Positions 1 to 14,296 of a stretch of 64,000 nt of DNA are shown here, piece after piece. The DNA is taken from contig JALJCS010000001.1 in NCBI GenBank assembly GCA_023055355.1, positions 80,330,881 to 80,394,880 on the forward strand, given 5' to 3'. A program made the position numbers and the translations under genes. The notes under the pieces were generated by a model that was not told where the DNA came from, made no database searches, and saw only the letters and a program-made list of their open reading frames with translations. Each line of letters starts with the position of its first letter. Position 1 is the stretch's first letter. The stretch comes from Agelaius tricolor. Taxonomy: Eukaryota > Chordata > Aves > Passeriformes > Icteridae.

Positions 1-3000
1 GGAGGCCCCTCAGTCACACGGGGATGCAGAATGGCCTGGACTGGTGTCTGTCACCTGAGCGTGTTCCCAGGGACAAAGAGTTACATGGCTCAGCACTGTG
101 CTGTGCTTGGCTGGAGAAGAGGCAGGCAGAGCAGGAGCGCAGCAGAACTATATAATGGTACTATGTTAAATTTACTGCTGTGGGTTGGGAAGAAAAACAA
201 AAGTACTCCCCTCCAGCATCACCTCTGACACTGTAAATTCAAATAGATTATTCATTTTAGCAGGTCACAGTCAGTCACAAATACATCTCTATCCCAGGAG
301 AGTGAGCACCACAGAAGCTGGGGCCAAAATCCTGGACAGGCACAAACACACTCCTGCTCCGTTCCAGGAAGTTGGTCCTAGAGGCAGGAGTACCAGGCAT
401 CTCCCAAAAGGCTTACAAGTGTCCCTGTTATCTCCTGCCACCTCTACAGCTGCTGGGAGAGTTGGCAGAGAGCTGGAGCAGCATCCTCCCCATCCCACCC
501 AAACTCATTTACCCTCATTTACCAATAAAGAACCTCCAAGCCACCACAAGCCCTGGGCCAAGGGCTGTCACAAGGCCACAGCTGTGCTATCTCTGCAGTC
601 CAGCTCCTGTTCTCAGAAGCCCGTGGCAGGGCACCAAAGCCTTGTCCTGAGCACAATGGCTCTGCAAGGAGAAAAAAGCACCAGGGAGAGCACAGAGAGG
701 GGTCTGTGAGAAAGCATGTTGCAACTCTGTGCTGCTGAAGCTGCCACAAAATGGTGTTTAGAAATGAGTCCCCATGCTGAATGTCTCTGTTACAGCAGTT
801 TAACCCAGCTGCATTGTTCCTCCCTTCACAAACATCCTTCTCCGGGATGCAGCTGCATTCTGGGAGCAGCATCTTCACAGCAGCTCTTTGGCACAGCTGG
901 GTTGAAGGCAGTAGGCTGCTGCCCTGCTCTGAAGTGCTCAGCATCAGGGATGACAGGGATAGTGACCAGGGATGTCAGCTAGCTCCTGCCCTCTCTTTGG
1001 GTGTGTGAAAGAATGCCCTGCCTTTATGGCTTCTGGCCACTAGTTCTCAGTACTGTGTGCTTAAACCAAACAGCCCCAGACTTGTATTAGTTTCTCACCT
1101 CCTTTGTTGGCAGGAATTCAGACACTCAGGTGGAAGTAAGAGCAGCCTGGGGTGTCTGGGTGAGGCAGGTGTGGGCTGTTGTGTAAGCACCCTGTTTGCT
1201 TGAGATGCCCCCAGGCCCCCACGCTGGGTCCCAGCACCCAGCTCCACCCAGGCCCTGACATTCCTATCAGCTGCACATGGAGCTCAGCCTCTGGCCCAGC
1301 CACTGCTGTTGTGGTACCCTCAGTGCCAGCATGGCAAAGCCCTGACCCCCCCAGGCACAGCCTACAGCCCCCATGGGACCTACAGGTTCCATGTCCCCAG
1401 CTCCTGTCTGCTTCCTCAGGCTGGCTATTGCTGGGGCTCTGAGCCCACTGACCCGCTGGTAATGCTCAGGGCAGGGCTGTCCTTGCTCACAGGATTGCTT
1501 TTCTTCCATTTTAACACAGATTGCCTACAGAACAGATAGACAGTGACTCCAGCTTGCTGACTGCCTCCCACACTGCAGCAACTGGTCTGATGAAAGTCAG
1601 AGAAGAGAACTGACTCATCACTAGCTGAGGACTCAGCATTTGCTGATGGTTTTCTCCTGATTTGTTTGCATGGTCTCATCCAGCCACATGCATCCTTGCC
1701 AAATCCTGAAATCCTCACCCACTGCTCAGCTGATAGGGTTGATATTTGTACAGAGCACCATGCTCAAGGGCCCCTGCTGTGGTCTGAATCCCACATGCAA
1801 CACAAAGAAATCCAAGTAAATAAAAGCTGAGACAGAGTAGGTGAGCAGGAGAGGCCACCAGCCAACATCTCTGAGATGATCAGCAATGGTCTCAATGGCC
1901 TCCACTTTCTCCAGCAGGTTTGGAGGTAGGCCCCAGCATTTCCTCACCCAGCTGTGCTGAGGAGAATGCTCCACATCCCTCCAGAACCGATCTGAACCTA
2001 AGGACTGAGACCTAAACTTCAAAAATTTGAATGAAAAATTTCCCCCTGTAGCTGTCTGCCTGTTGAGGTGTGGTCACCCTCCATTTACTCCAGGATTTAT
2101 AACTGCAAAAACTGAACTGCAGGGCCTAGGCACTTCAACAGGCTGTTTCACTGAGAAATCTAGAGCAGAACAAAACAAGTCTTCATTAGCATGCTTCTGG
2201 CTGGATATCACATTTGCCAATGCAGCCCATTCATTTCCAGCACCATCTTTAGCCACCTGCTTACCTGACAGCCTCTTGGAGATAATGGGCTGTTGGAAAG
2301 CAAAACCCTCACAGGGTTAACATCCCCAATGCCTTGAATTTTTTTTTAACTATAGTTCTTGCCTATTCAAGGTCCTTACTCAACATTTACAATCTCAGGA
2401 CAAAGTCTCAGGTAGTATATGAGTACATATGGCATTTTAATGGCATAATTGGACGTGTTTCTTTGCTGTTCATGAAATTCAGCATAGTGCTGCAGATACA
2501 GTCCCACAAGTGTCAGGTAGATGATCCAGCACTGAAAGACTTTCAAGAGCTGGAAACATGAAGCTTTCCAAGCAGCTGCACTTCAGCAGTCAGTAATATT
2601 CAAGAACAGCACTGATTCTGGAGCCTTCTTGAGGACCTGTGAGCACACTGGAGCTGGAGTAGCAGGGCCCACATGACATCCATACCTGTGCTCAAGAAGG
2701 CTGTCACTTTTCCTGGCTGGGAGCACCACCTCCTTGTTTCCTGCAATAGCAGAAGGCAGTGGCTCCAGCCTGTGGCCCACCAGTGCCAGTGAGTTGCCTC
2801 AAGCAGTCAGTGTTTTGGGCTTTGCTTTGGTCTCAGCTCCTGCACCCTGCTCATGGAGACTGTGGCTGACCTCTTGCTGCACATGGACAGCTACAAGTCT
2901 CCCTCTAGCAGCCAGTCAGTCAGCACAGAGCAGTGAGCTTTCCTGAGGGTCCCATTCCTCAGCATTTACTCATCCTGTTGGAGGGTGCAGCCCCAGGTCC

Positions 3001-5500
3001 TTCATTCCTGGGCAGGCCTGTGTTGGTTGTGTTGAGCAGGGCTGATGCACAGCAGCACTTCTGGGACATCTCCTCATTCTACCATACACACACAGTGGTC
3101 TGAGCCACCCTTTCCCTCTTGCTCCAGAAGACAACCTTGCCGTCTTAGTAAGGCAGCCAGGAGCCCTCCTCTAATTCCAAGTAGTTCCAAAGAAAACCAG
3201 CCTCAAACCATCAAAGTCAATTGACCAAGGAGACAAAGGTGGGACTTAAATCATTTTTCTTAACTGGGTCAGCAGGGGGCAGCTTGGTTACCACCCAAAC
3301 CTTACTCACCCACAGGGAACTCGTATGTGTTCCACAGCCCTGCTCTGTCTTCTTCCAATGACCTTTTCTTCTGCAGCAGAGATTTTTTTTTCCCCCTGGA
3401 AAATGCAGATTATCTTCAACGAAGAGGATAGCTCCTGCTACCAGACTTCCTGATGTACATTGGCATTCCTATCCTAAGAAACCACCCAGTCAAGACTGTC
3501 ATGAATGTCATGAAAAGACAGAAAGGATGCTGCCTCTCACCTTTGGGACAGTACAACATTTTAGCCCTCTTCTGCTCCAGATGGCAATGACATTTGCACT
3601 CATCTAGCAGGGCAGAGAAAACAGGGAGATTTATCACTGAACATTTTTCTGGTGGCATCTGCCAGACACTTCCCTGCAGAGCATGAAAATGTTCAGTATT
3701 TGTCAGGATTCAATTACAATTTTGCCAAAGAAGAGACTGGAAAAGCCAGCTCCTTCCATGCCCTATCCTGTTCTGCCATGGCAATTTCATTGTGGGGTCT
3801 AGCAGTGACCCCGTGGTGATAGGAGAAGGTGCAAGGGACTGTTTACCTGGTCAGTCCCTGTGCACAAACTGGCAGCAGTAGAAAGGATCCCAAATACATC
3901 CAAGAAAGTGAAAGATGAGCTAGGAATACTCCTATATATGAAGGCAGTAATTGACCCTGGGAATTGAAACCAGGAGAAAAAAAAGATAAAATGGAAATTA
4001 GAAAACTAGAGAGAGGCAGTTGTTCACAGCACTTAGGGGAGCATGAAAACAGAAAAGTGGGTTTATGTTGGACTTGCATTAACCAGAGGTAGATGAATTG
4101 ATGCAGGTCTGATATTAAATGAGACAGAGTCCTGTATGGGAATGTAATGGGTGACAAAAAAAAGATTGTCATCCATTATCCTTTTGGCAGTACAGTCAGG
4201 CTGAAAAAAAAATCCCTTGCTTTATAAGGGCACATTTGATTCACTGCTTTGTGACACTGAGAGGATTAAAACTGGCTAACTGATAGATTTTAGAAAGTCA
4301 CTGTTGGGGCACATCATTACCAGCTCAATGTCCTGAGGTGCCTGCAAAGTTTTACGTGGTAGATGTGGTGGGCAGTGAGTGTGTGTAAAAGTAACCTGTC
4401 CTTGATATTAATGAGGCTAAATGCAGGATCATGCACTAGGGAAAAAAACTGAAGGCCACATTTATGAACTGCTGGACTGGCCCTGAAGAGAGGTGCTCTG
4501 GGGTTATGATGCATAGCAGCTCCATCAGCAGCTTCACAGGCTAACCCATGGTCAAGGGAGCAAACCTGATCCTCTGCTCCATTGGCAGAGGGACTGCAGC
4601 TGGAGCCATGACTGCTTCCCTCCTGCCCTGTGTGGGACAGGATCCATGGGGCAGTGCCAGCAGGGCTCAGCTCCAGGTTCAGCCACCCAGAGGCAGGTGT
4701 CTACTCAGGGGTGGGGTGTGGAGGGTACCTGAGACATTCTAAAGCATCCTGCCTGACCTCACTGTGCCAGTCCTCCCAGCCACACATCTAGGCCCTCCAG
4801 AGCCTCTGAAATGGCACAAATATCCCTATTTAGGCAACCAAGTCAAGACATCCAATGAGTTTTCTGGATGTCTAAATGCATTGCCATTATCTCAAACCAA
4901 ACTCGCTCCTTGTGCCCTGAGGGTGAGGGTGAAAAGGGTGTTGACAGTCTGGGAGCTGTTCAGAACACAGCTCCAGGGCACACCAGAGGATTAAAAACCT
5001 GCCCTGGGGCAAGATGCTGGAGCAGGCTGTCCTGTTCACTGCTGTGGGAGCGAGCTGGGGAGCAGCCAGGTAACCACCCCAGCCAAGCATGGCTGTAATC
5101 AGCCAGTGGGGAAAAAGGCATAAGATCTTACAGCTTTGAGCAGTCACCAGAACATGGAGTTCAGAGAGAAGGTATTTCCCACCAGGGGTAATTATGCATT
5201 GAACAGCCTTCCTGAGCAGATTCCTCAATTCCCAGTCATGATTTCAGGATTTCACATGACAGTTTTATTCAGGCACATTATGTTTTGCTCAGCAGTTACC
5301 ATCAAGTTTTGCTGAGCATAAAAGGATTAGGATATATTATTTTATTAGTCCTTTTTTCTGGCATCCATCAAGATGTGCTTTCATTGCACAGCAAGCTCAA
5401 GGGCACACCAGGAGCTTCTTCCCAGCTATGCCTGTTGGCACACCCAGCTGAAGAAAGGAGGGGAAAAGAATCTTCAAGATAAGGTTTTAACACTGAATAC

Positions 5501-5524
5501 ATAAATAAATAAATAAATAAATAA
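5501..5524. repeat. (ATAA)n microsatellite
   Basis: Six uninterrupted copies of a 4-bp ATAA unit, read directly. It lies in intergenic DNA. Confidence 0.95.
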
Positions 5525-6798
5525 CTGATATTTTGTTGCAGCAAAACACTTTGGTCTCATGTCACTCCAGCAGAAAAAAAAAAAAAAAAACCTCTATAAA
5601 ACAGGAGACAACAAGTCTCTTACCCACAGAGCCCCACTGTACCTGCTCCACCACATATTGCCACATCTCCCTCTTGGGGCTTCAGTGACCTCTAACATTT
5701 TCAGTGAAGTTGAGACACAAATAATTCCCTTAAAGGATATAGCTTTTTCCATATTCCCTTCCTTTCAAAACCATTAAACTGGATCCACTTCCTCCTCCTT
5801 TCCCACCCAGCCCTTGGGGGAAAAAGAGGAATTATGCAGCTGAAGTACTACTGGTGTTTCCTTCCTAGCAGGCATTGGGAAAGCTTCTATTTTGTAACCA
5901 TCCTACACCAATCACAGATGGAGACAGCAAGGCATTATATGACCATTCTTTGCCTATACTGCATTGGAGAACTGCACATCCATATAAAATTTTCTACAAG
6001 AGTTGCCTTCCCTGTGACTATCCCCATCTATTCTTTATTTTTTTGTGTTAGCTTTAAGTTCCCATCTATCCCATTTTCTTCAGTGCTGCCACATGAATTG
6101 CTTGGGACAAGGAAATTTGCACTCTCTTTCCACTGGGATCCTGCTCCCTCCCCACCTTGACCCCGAAGCTCATTTCTGAGCTTTCAGTACCAGCTTTCCT
6201 CAGCCACGCCATTCTCATTTTCCACAACTGCCCCAGATCCAGTGCCCAGTTGTCCCAGTAGAGATGCCAGCCCAAAAGCAGCTTTGGAAAGGAGCCTGTA
6301 CCCCATGCATGATACATCCCTTCCCTGGGATGTCACCCCAGCTACACATCCCTTTTGATGAGTCCTGATGTCCCCAGATCCATGCAGTGAAAACACAGGC
6401 ATGTGATAAGCTGGGCAAGAAGTGTTTCCTCAGGTCACTGTCCAGAGAAGGGAAGAGACTGCTACACAGCTGCCATCCTGCCATCTCCCCTCTGCAGAGC
6501 TCATGGATGCTTGGCTGCACAGTTAATGAGCACAGGCACGGGGCCTGGAACAGCCAGGCTGCACAGGGGAGAGGAGAGAGGGTGCAGAGGATCTGCACTG
6601 CTTGGGCTTTGTAAGCCAGTCCACCAAAGCCATGATCCTTTTGGCATTCTCTGGGCACTGCCTGAAGGGGAATGAGACTTCACACAGATTAGCAGACTGG
6701 GCACACACAAAGTGGGGAGCAGGAGCAGAGGAGACCAGAGCTCCTTTCCTTCTTCCTTCTGGTCTTCCTGAAATTCATGCAGTCTGGCATTCTGGTGC

Positions 6799-6865
6799 CT
6801 TTTTTTTTTCTTTCTTTTTTTCTTTTTTTTTCTTTTTTTCTTTTTTTCTTTTTTTTTTTTTTTTT
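6799..6865. repeat. Polypyrimidine T-rich tract
   Basis: About 67 bases of T runs interrupted only by single C residues. It is a low-complexity tract, possibly the antisense of an A-rich retroposon tail, but no flanking element was recognised. It produces a spurious Phe-rich open frame. Confidence 0.9.
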
Positions 6866-7082
6866 AAGAAGTTACATTAAAATGGCCCCAAGCTCCTGCC
6901 AGCAGCTGCCCTGCCCTGAGCAGAACACACTCTCCCTATCTTGTGCTGGCAGTTATCAAAACTCTTTGCAAAGGAAATACCAGAGGTGGAGATAAGCACT
7001 GGGTTAAATTCACCCCCCACTACATTCAGGTTTCCATTCTCCCTATCACCTCCTCCTCTGCCCCAGCTGATGGGCCATTAAT

Positions 7083-7289
7083 CTTAAAACCCAGAGAAAG
7101 TTGTGCCACTGGAAGAAAGCAGTTTGCTGGCCAAGCTGAGCAGGCTTCAGGCACACCACCTGGAATCAGGCACTACAGGGCTGCTTCTATCACACTGCTT
7201 CTACAAAACAAACACCTCTCAATACCCTGTAAATCTATAGCAATAACCTTAGAACTCAGAGAAAGTTGTGCCATGGGAAGAAAGCAGAA
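7083..7289 (+). repeat. Pair of imperfect 42-bp direct repeats
   Basis: Two near-identical segments, at about 7083-7124 and 7248-7289, share the core AGAGAAAGTTGTGCCA followed by GGAAGAAAGCAG. They start 165 bp apart in the same orientation. They may be a local segmental duplication or a remnant of an unrecognised repeat. No coding role is supported. Confidence 0.7.
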
Positions 7290-10200
7290 GGAATTAAGGT
7301 CATCACTGTTTTCCTAGGTGGCTGTTATCACAAGGAATTAGTTAACCACCAAAAAATGATTCACATGAACATTTAAATGTTGAGAGGAATGATCATCAGA
7401 TGAGAGCCAAGAGCAGGCCCTTGTCTCCCACAGTAGTGCTAATGGTTAGGGAAAACACAGTTTAACTTCTGGCCAAGTATTTCCAGCTCTCACTATTGCC
7501 AGGAGGAAAATGTGCCTTTTCCTAATGTGCTCACACTGCTTTCATAAAGGCACTAATAAAAGGGGAAGATGTCAGGGATTGTGAGGAATATACACCTGCA
7601 ACTGCTTTATTTTTCCAATCAGTCCAACTGAGTGCAGCCACAACTCATGCAAAGTTTTAAATGGAGAAGAAAGCTGTATTCAGCTTGCCTGGCAAGCACA
7701 GGAGGAGCAGCCAGAGCTCAGAATTTTATTACCTCACAGTGGGGCCAAGCTGGCTCTGCTCCCATTGATTGTGGAGACAGGTGAGCAGCTATTATCTGCT
7801 CTGATGAGGCTGAACAGAAATAGAGCAAAACCAGACATATTTAGCAACAGGGCATTTATACAAGTACCTGATGATGTAAAGAATAACCACCACCCTGCTG
7901 TCAAACCAAAAAAAGCATTTGGCTGCCTGCCTTGAGCATGGTCCAGGCCCCAAGGGGCACAGTGCAGACATCACCACCTCCCTCCACAGCTCTTACTCAG
8001 CCTTCAGAGTCAGATGGGGCTTTTGATCCCAATTTAATGGTGTGAGCCTACACTGTAGTGGGTGAAGTGCAGTCCCCCTGCAATCTACAGCCTAGCAAGT
8101 GGAGGTGAGAGGTGGGAACAAAGCATTGCTAACTTACAGAGGTGGAGAGGCCAGGTGTGAGAAAACACTGCAAAGCACCACCCCTTTAGCTATTAACCAC
8201 TCTGAGCCAGCTAAAGTCAGGGCAGGGGCTAAAAGCAGCCCTGCCTGTTGCTGCTGAGGCAGGAGAGGCACATCCCCTGCCCCAGGCACACAGTGGTGCT
8301 CTGCTTGGCACAGCCTGAGCCATACAGCAGCACCCACGCTGGGAGCAGCAGACAGGGTGCAAAGCTCTGAGCTCCTTCTGAAGGGCCAGGCAGTGGCAGG
8401 TCCCATGGGCTGGCAGTTCTGTACCAGCACAGAGCAGCAGCCAGCCCCTCAGGGCTCTGGGCTCTGGCACAGCTCTGCAGTGGGCAGGGCTGAGGAGTGA
8501 CCCTGCTCACTGAGTCCCATCCTCCATCTCCTGCTGCTCCCCAGGCTGCAGCCACAGCACCGTCAGGGGTTACAGGTAGCACAGGGGGGAACAGCCTTCA
8601 AAACTGGGGCCACAGCCAAATCACCCCACAAAAGCAATCAGCAGTGCTGTTAACTCCCAAGGGACCAGGACCTGGCAGGGAGGACAGAGTCGTGCAAAAG
8701 GAAATGCTGCTGAACTGTTCAGCTCTCTGCATCCCCTCTTTTGAGCTCCTGGATGTAATCCAGGCTGTGTGTCGGGGACAAGGGACATCCTGGGTACCAT
8801 CAGTGACATGTCCTGGTGGTAAGCAGTGGCTTTCCCAGACATGCACCACTGTCACTGTCAGGCTCTCATCTCCCTCAGTGCCTGATATTGACTGAAGCAG
8901 TGGGACACTTCCAGGTGCATTGTGTTTTTAACTGTGTAGTGTCAGAGATGAAAGCACTGCTGGCTGCACCCCTGGGGTCTACTCATAACTCCAAAAGGTG
9001 ACACATCAGATGCTCCTGTTTGAGAGGTGCTCATAAAAATCACCATCGACTGAGGTAACAGAAAACAGTGACTTCTGTCACCAAATTGTAAATTTGTCAC
9101 CAAAGTGCAAATTCAGTGCCATTTTATGAGCATATTTTCAGACATCTTCTCACTGTTAGCTTGAGCCAGTTCAGTTTCTTATAATATTGTACAACCAATT
9201 AGGATTGCTTTACATTTAGTCTGGGTTTAGCAAAAGAAAAAACATGGTGAAGTTGGGTTTCCTGGACCTAAAGCCACATTAGTCTCTAGGCAGTGAGCTA
9301 GAAAAAACCCCATGTTTCTAATCCAGAAAAGCTCCCTGGTCTCTATTAAGCATTAAATGGCTGATTTCTTCACCAGGAGGATGGTAGAGGGTTTTTCACT
9401 CACAATCCTTTCAAGATGATTATTATTCTACTTAAAATGCCTTTCAATGTCTGCTTTTGAGTCTAATCTATGTTAAACAGGAGCTGGGATCAAGCTTTCT
9501 CTGGTGAGCTAACAGAAGCTTTGTTTCAAACTCAACTTCTTTATGGGAAGCTCTTCTGGAAACAGTATAAAACAAACATTGGTGGGAAAAAAAGGAAAGA
9601 GAAGAAGAAATTATATCTTCCTTCTTCTCAAATCAGACCTCTGCTACTACAGTTACCCTCTGTGTTGTGATGAGTCCTTCTTTGTGATCCCCCTTAGTTC
9701 AGACCATGATCAAATCCCAATCCTACATGCATTTATTAATAGGCTCAGGTATATAAGGGTTAAAAGGCTCCCTTATGTTAATTGGGATTGCAAAAGAGCA
9801 ACAGCTTGCTTAAAAATGCCTGTACTCAGTAGTCAAAACTATCAGCCATCATACAACCATTTTAAAAGAGCAGACATTTCCTTTTTCCCATTTTTAAATG
9901 AAACTAGATGAAAAGCAATTTAAATATTCAGTAAAATGCCTGTCAATGCCAGCTTGTGTTTGTAATATCATGTAGATTACTAAGTGTTGGTTCAGCATGA
10001 TTAATAGTATTTAAAATAAAGTCTATGAAATAGCCACATCAGAAATTCATATAGAAATCTGAATATTACCAAAAAAGCTTAAGAAACTTAATAAAAAAAT
10101 CAAAGGACTGCGAATTTCTTGTGTCTCACGAGGTGATATGAATTTAATTCTCCTTTATAAGAAGTTATTGAGTCCAACTTTAGAAAAGTCTTTTTTCCCC

Positions 10201-12999
10201 TTATGTCTTCAATGACAATTTAAGGATACAAAAGCAGCACACTCTAAAAGTCATTGCATGACTCTTCTGGCTAATAAAGCCATGGTAGCCCTGGTACAAC
10301 ACTGAAGCAGTCAGTGTTAATGGATTACAGGGTTTTGGGCAATCCTGCTGCAGAGGCATCCAAGCACTGCAGGAATGTGGTGGGGCTCCTGTGTGTTTCA
10401 GGCCAGGGCTGCTCCATCTCAGCAGGTGGCAGAGCATTCAGATTATGGCCTGTTTGGATTGCTCTTGCCATGGAGAGCTAGGAGCACTGCAAAAAGCATG
10501 CAGGGACAGTGACTGAGGCTGCTTCTCTCAGCCCCAGTGTCCAGCTGCCATGCTTGGGGAGTGCACTCCATGCCAGGCACACCCAGAGTGACCCAGGGAT
10601 GAGCAGGTTCCTCTTAGCTGGGTGCAGAAGGCACAGAGGAACACACACAAGTGCACAGGAGGGCCTGGTGCTTGGCATGTTCTGCCTGTACTTTGTGGTG
10701 TGGTCTAGCATGTGGGTGCACCCCCCAAACACCACTGTTGGGGTGTGGACACTTCTCAGACCTCTGAGGGGCCAGGAGCTGCCCAACTTAAACCCTGTCT
10801 TCAGTGGGCACAGCAGGACCCACTGCTGGGTGCTGAGTTTAGGTACAAGGAGCACATACTTGAAAAAAAGAAAGATAAAATCAGTCACATGGCCTGTTAA
10901 CAGCTGAATGAAGAATAAAATCTGACCTTCTCACTCCAAGGCAGAGATCCATTGCCAGTGGTTCCCGCTGTATGTTTTCTGCAGACCCCAAGAGCCTTCA
11001 TACTATTTTAATAGATCTTCAAAAATCAACTAAACCTATAGTCACAACAGGCTGAGGCTCACACCTCTGAGATAAGCATCCTTTGGGGACCCCTCACCTC
11101 AAAAGAGAACACAAAAATCTGCTGCATTCAACCCAAGAGCTCCTGAACCGCTGCCAGCTGTGGAGCAAAGGCTCTTTATGATGCTGTGGACTGGCTCAGC
11201 TAAAGGCAGCATGGCATTGCACTGCCTTATGGGAAATGAGCCACCATCAGCACAAAGGGAGTCCAGCACAAGCTTTTATAGCACACAATATTTCCATCCT
11301 TATTACACCAAGGTGTCAAACAAGATCCTGAAGATGCAATGACAGCAGTTAGCATGCTAATGGCTACACTCATTTTCAGCATCCTACAAACCACGCAGAC
11401 TGGGGAAAAAATTGCAGCCTGCCTTGGTGTTAGCACCTTGCAATTAAATCCTCACCTTTCCATCTCTTGCTTAGGAGCACTGTCTTGCTAGAAATAGTGC
11501 AGCCATGCCTGGCTTGCCGCTTTTCTCACATCTTTATTATTCCAGCAAGCTGGGGCTACTTGGTTATTGAGGGCCAGCGATTCATAAGCTCTGTGGAAAG
11601 CCATTTCATGACAGCACAAAGCCCACACTGGCACTGCTCTGTTAGACACAGCCTTTGGAAGCTTTGCAGTGAAATCCATTAGCCATGTACATTTAGAGGA
11701 GACACCACAGCTCCTGTGCCTGTAACTGCACCTCATGAGTGACCCTGCATGGACATTCACTAGCAGTCACCACTCTGGGCTCCAAAAGGCATAAGGGGGT
11801 GTCTCTTCAGTCAGTTGTGCAGCACATTGCCACAAAGGAAAGTGAAGGCAGCCTCTTCCACAGCCTTTGTAACTGCAGTTGTAGAAGAAAAAAAAAACAT
11901 AAAAAACAAACCTACACAAAACTTTTAATTAAGTAAGTTACTTCAAAACCAAGACCTACCCACATTAGCAGGAGATTTAGCATTAAGTCCTTCTGGGGAG
12001 GAGGGAAGTGTTTGTGCCAGCCAACAAAGCATCTCTGTGCTCTCTGCTTTGCCCTTACAGAGAGGAGGTAACCACATCCACCCCAAGAGGGGCTGGAAAG
12101 GTTCATTAACTGAGGGTTACACAACACTTTCACAGGGAAGCCACGTGTTTACAGTTTCATTTTGTTATAATTAGGGTCACATACGAAAGCAGTGTCTCCA
12201 GGACTTTAATACCCAATTTGTGTAAGGGGCATTTCACAAAACTCAGCAAAAAATTCCTTGCTATTAAGCAACCTATTATTCCCACATAAGTACACTCGTG
12301 GCTTGCAGATGCCCTGACATGTCTCAGAAGCAGGTAGTAGGCAAAAAATTTGCTTTAACTAACTCTCTAATGCAGGGAGCACTATTTACCCCACTGCTAA
12401 AATAAATAAATTAAAAATTGTTTTGCCTTCATTGAAAACAAGCCTGGTTCAGGTGGCTATGTGAACACAAGAATGGAGGAAAGGCAGATGCATTGGTGTC
12501 TTCTGGGCTAAACCAAATACATTTTTCAGGACTGGTCAACAGAGGTGGCAAAGCTGTGTTGTTTATTGTGTGACCTGAGCTGTGACTTCGCTGCAATGTG
12601 TCACTGACCCAGGGTGAGGCACTGGTCTCCTTGGGCCCAAGGCACCTGAGCAGATGTGACAATGAGCTTCCATACCGTCTGTTAATGAAGATCACTAAAG
12701 GCCCTCAGCAGATACATGGTTTGATATCTCCTGCACAAAACCATGTTTCCATTTGATCACTGTCAGATGGTATTTGAGTGCTAATACCTAGAAATACCTG
12801 AGGCACTTGACCTCCTTCTTCTGGGAATTTCACCCTGTGTTTTGAAAGCACAGACCTGACTGCAAGCCCTGCTGAAGTGCTGCTGACATGTCATGACATC
12901 CTGGAGCTGGGTAGGCAGGGACAAGAGCCCTAGAGGAATAATAACCTCTCATTGGAGTTATCATAAAGCAGAGCACTAGGGCTCAGGAGCTCAGTCCCT

Positions 13000-13620
13000 G
13001 GGTAGGGACCGGGTGCCCGAAGCTAGCTCGCTCATGCCAACGCCGCGGGGCTGCCATCTAGCAAGCATGGTGATTATCAGCTCTAGAGTGATTGCAAGCT
13101 CTCAGGATTTCAGCTCTGCTTGCTAGATAGTGGTGCCCTGGGCTGGAGGCTGCAGCAGACGGGGAGAGAGGAGAAGGAGAAGGCGCAGGCTGTTCCACAG
13201 AGATGGCTTTGTTTGGGGAGGTCCGTGAAGGGTCTCTGCTCTTCTTCTTTCTCCCCTAATGGGGTACAGTATGCTTCTTTTATAGGGTTGGAAAGGATCC
13301 AAGCTTGACCAATGGGTAAGAGGTTAACATGACATTGCCTTATAGGGTTACAGAGATACGTTAAGGGCGGAGGACAGGGAAACAGGAATTTTCTTTTGCT
13401 GTTTCAGCATTCCTATTGTTCATATCCTCCATGGTGCTTTTCCTAAATCTATGGGGTTTACTACAGAGGAAGAAAAGGAAAGATTTTGCAGAGATGATGT
13501 CCTGGTGGTATTGTACACAGATATTTAAAATCAAGGGCATAAAGGGTTATTTAAGGTCATGGCTGGAGTCACAGGAATAAACAGTTCAGCCTACAGAAAA
13601 TTAGAGTGATGGCAGAAGAT
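13000..13620 (-). mobile_element. LTR-like block, candidate solo endogenous retrovirus LTR
   Basis: On the - strand this block has an ATTGG (inverted CCAAT) element and then a strong TATA box, CCTATAAAAGAAG, near 13290-13277. A GC-richer, possibly transcribed segment follows down to about 13000. This spacing resembles the U3-R-U5 layout of avian retroviral LTRs, and the local GC-rich patch stands out from the AT-rich flanks. Its ends, target-site duplication and polyadenylation signal were not found. It could instead be a cellular promoter-like sequence. Boundaries are approximate. Confidence 0.4.
13056..13128. repeat. Inverted repeat with 12-bp arms
   Basis: The arms ATCTAGCAAGCA (13056-13067) and TGCTTGCTAGAT (13117-13128) are exact reverse complements separated by 49 bp. 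They lie inside the LTR-like block and could form a hairpin in RNA of either strand. No known structural RNA family was recognised. Confidence 0.8.
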
Positions 13621-14296
13621 ACATGTGAGATTAAAGGTAATGAGTACATCATGTGACAGATTCAATAATTTTGTTTGATATTATTTTTCTATGGAGAGCA
13701 TCTCTGCTCCCTGGTGTCTGCCCCCATAAAATACCCCCATCTGCCTGTTCTGCTTGGGTTTTCAATCTCCAGCCACACATAGGTGACAAATCTGCTAAGT
13801 CTATAATTTACTCACATGTACACCTACCTCCAACTTTCCAGCAGCTCCAGAGGAGATTCAGAGGGTCCATCTGTGCATGCAAATAAATAAGGCTGGACAG
13901 GGCTTGTCTAGGAGCAGGGCCCACCTGACACAGCCTGGCCATTCTCTACAGCTCCATTCTCTTCACACTAGTCTCCAGTCTGAGAGTTAAGGGTGTAAAG
14001 CTGACCTCCCCAGCACCTGTGGAGGCCAAGGAAAGGATGGGCATTTTGAGAGAATAATAACTGATGGATCTGGTCACACAAATGAGTATTGGGAGTCATC
14101 CTGAGCAAAGAACCTGAGCATTTCAGTGGCCTCTGTGGGAAAGGTGAAAAGGCAGCACCACCAGTGAGCTCAGTTGTTTCTACTCCTCAGGAGCTGGGCT
14201 GTGTGCTGTTTTCCCCCTGTGCAGACAGGCTGCATGCACATTGCCAAAAATGCACTCTCCTCTCCATGTGGAATGTGAATGTCCAAGCACTCCCAG

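Larger units (their letters stand above)
1..13000. other. Intergenic DNA, no gene recognised
   Basis: I find no supported exon, RNA gene or conserved protein motif in this stretch. The open frames are short, use mixed start codons, have no recognisable domain and occur equally on both strands, as expected by chance. What can be seen is an ATAA microsatellite near 5.5 kb, a long T/C tract near 6.8 kb, and a pair of 42-bp direct repeats near 7.1 and 7.25 kb. By mammalian synteny this would be the space between RRM2 and CYS1, so distal regulatory elements for either gene are possible but not shown by the sequence. Confidence 0.6.
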
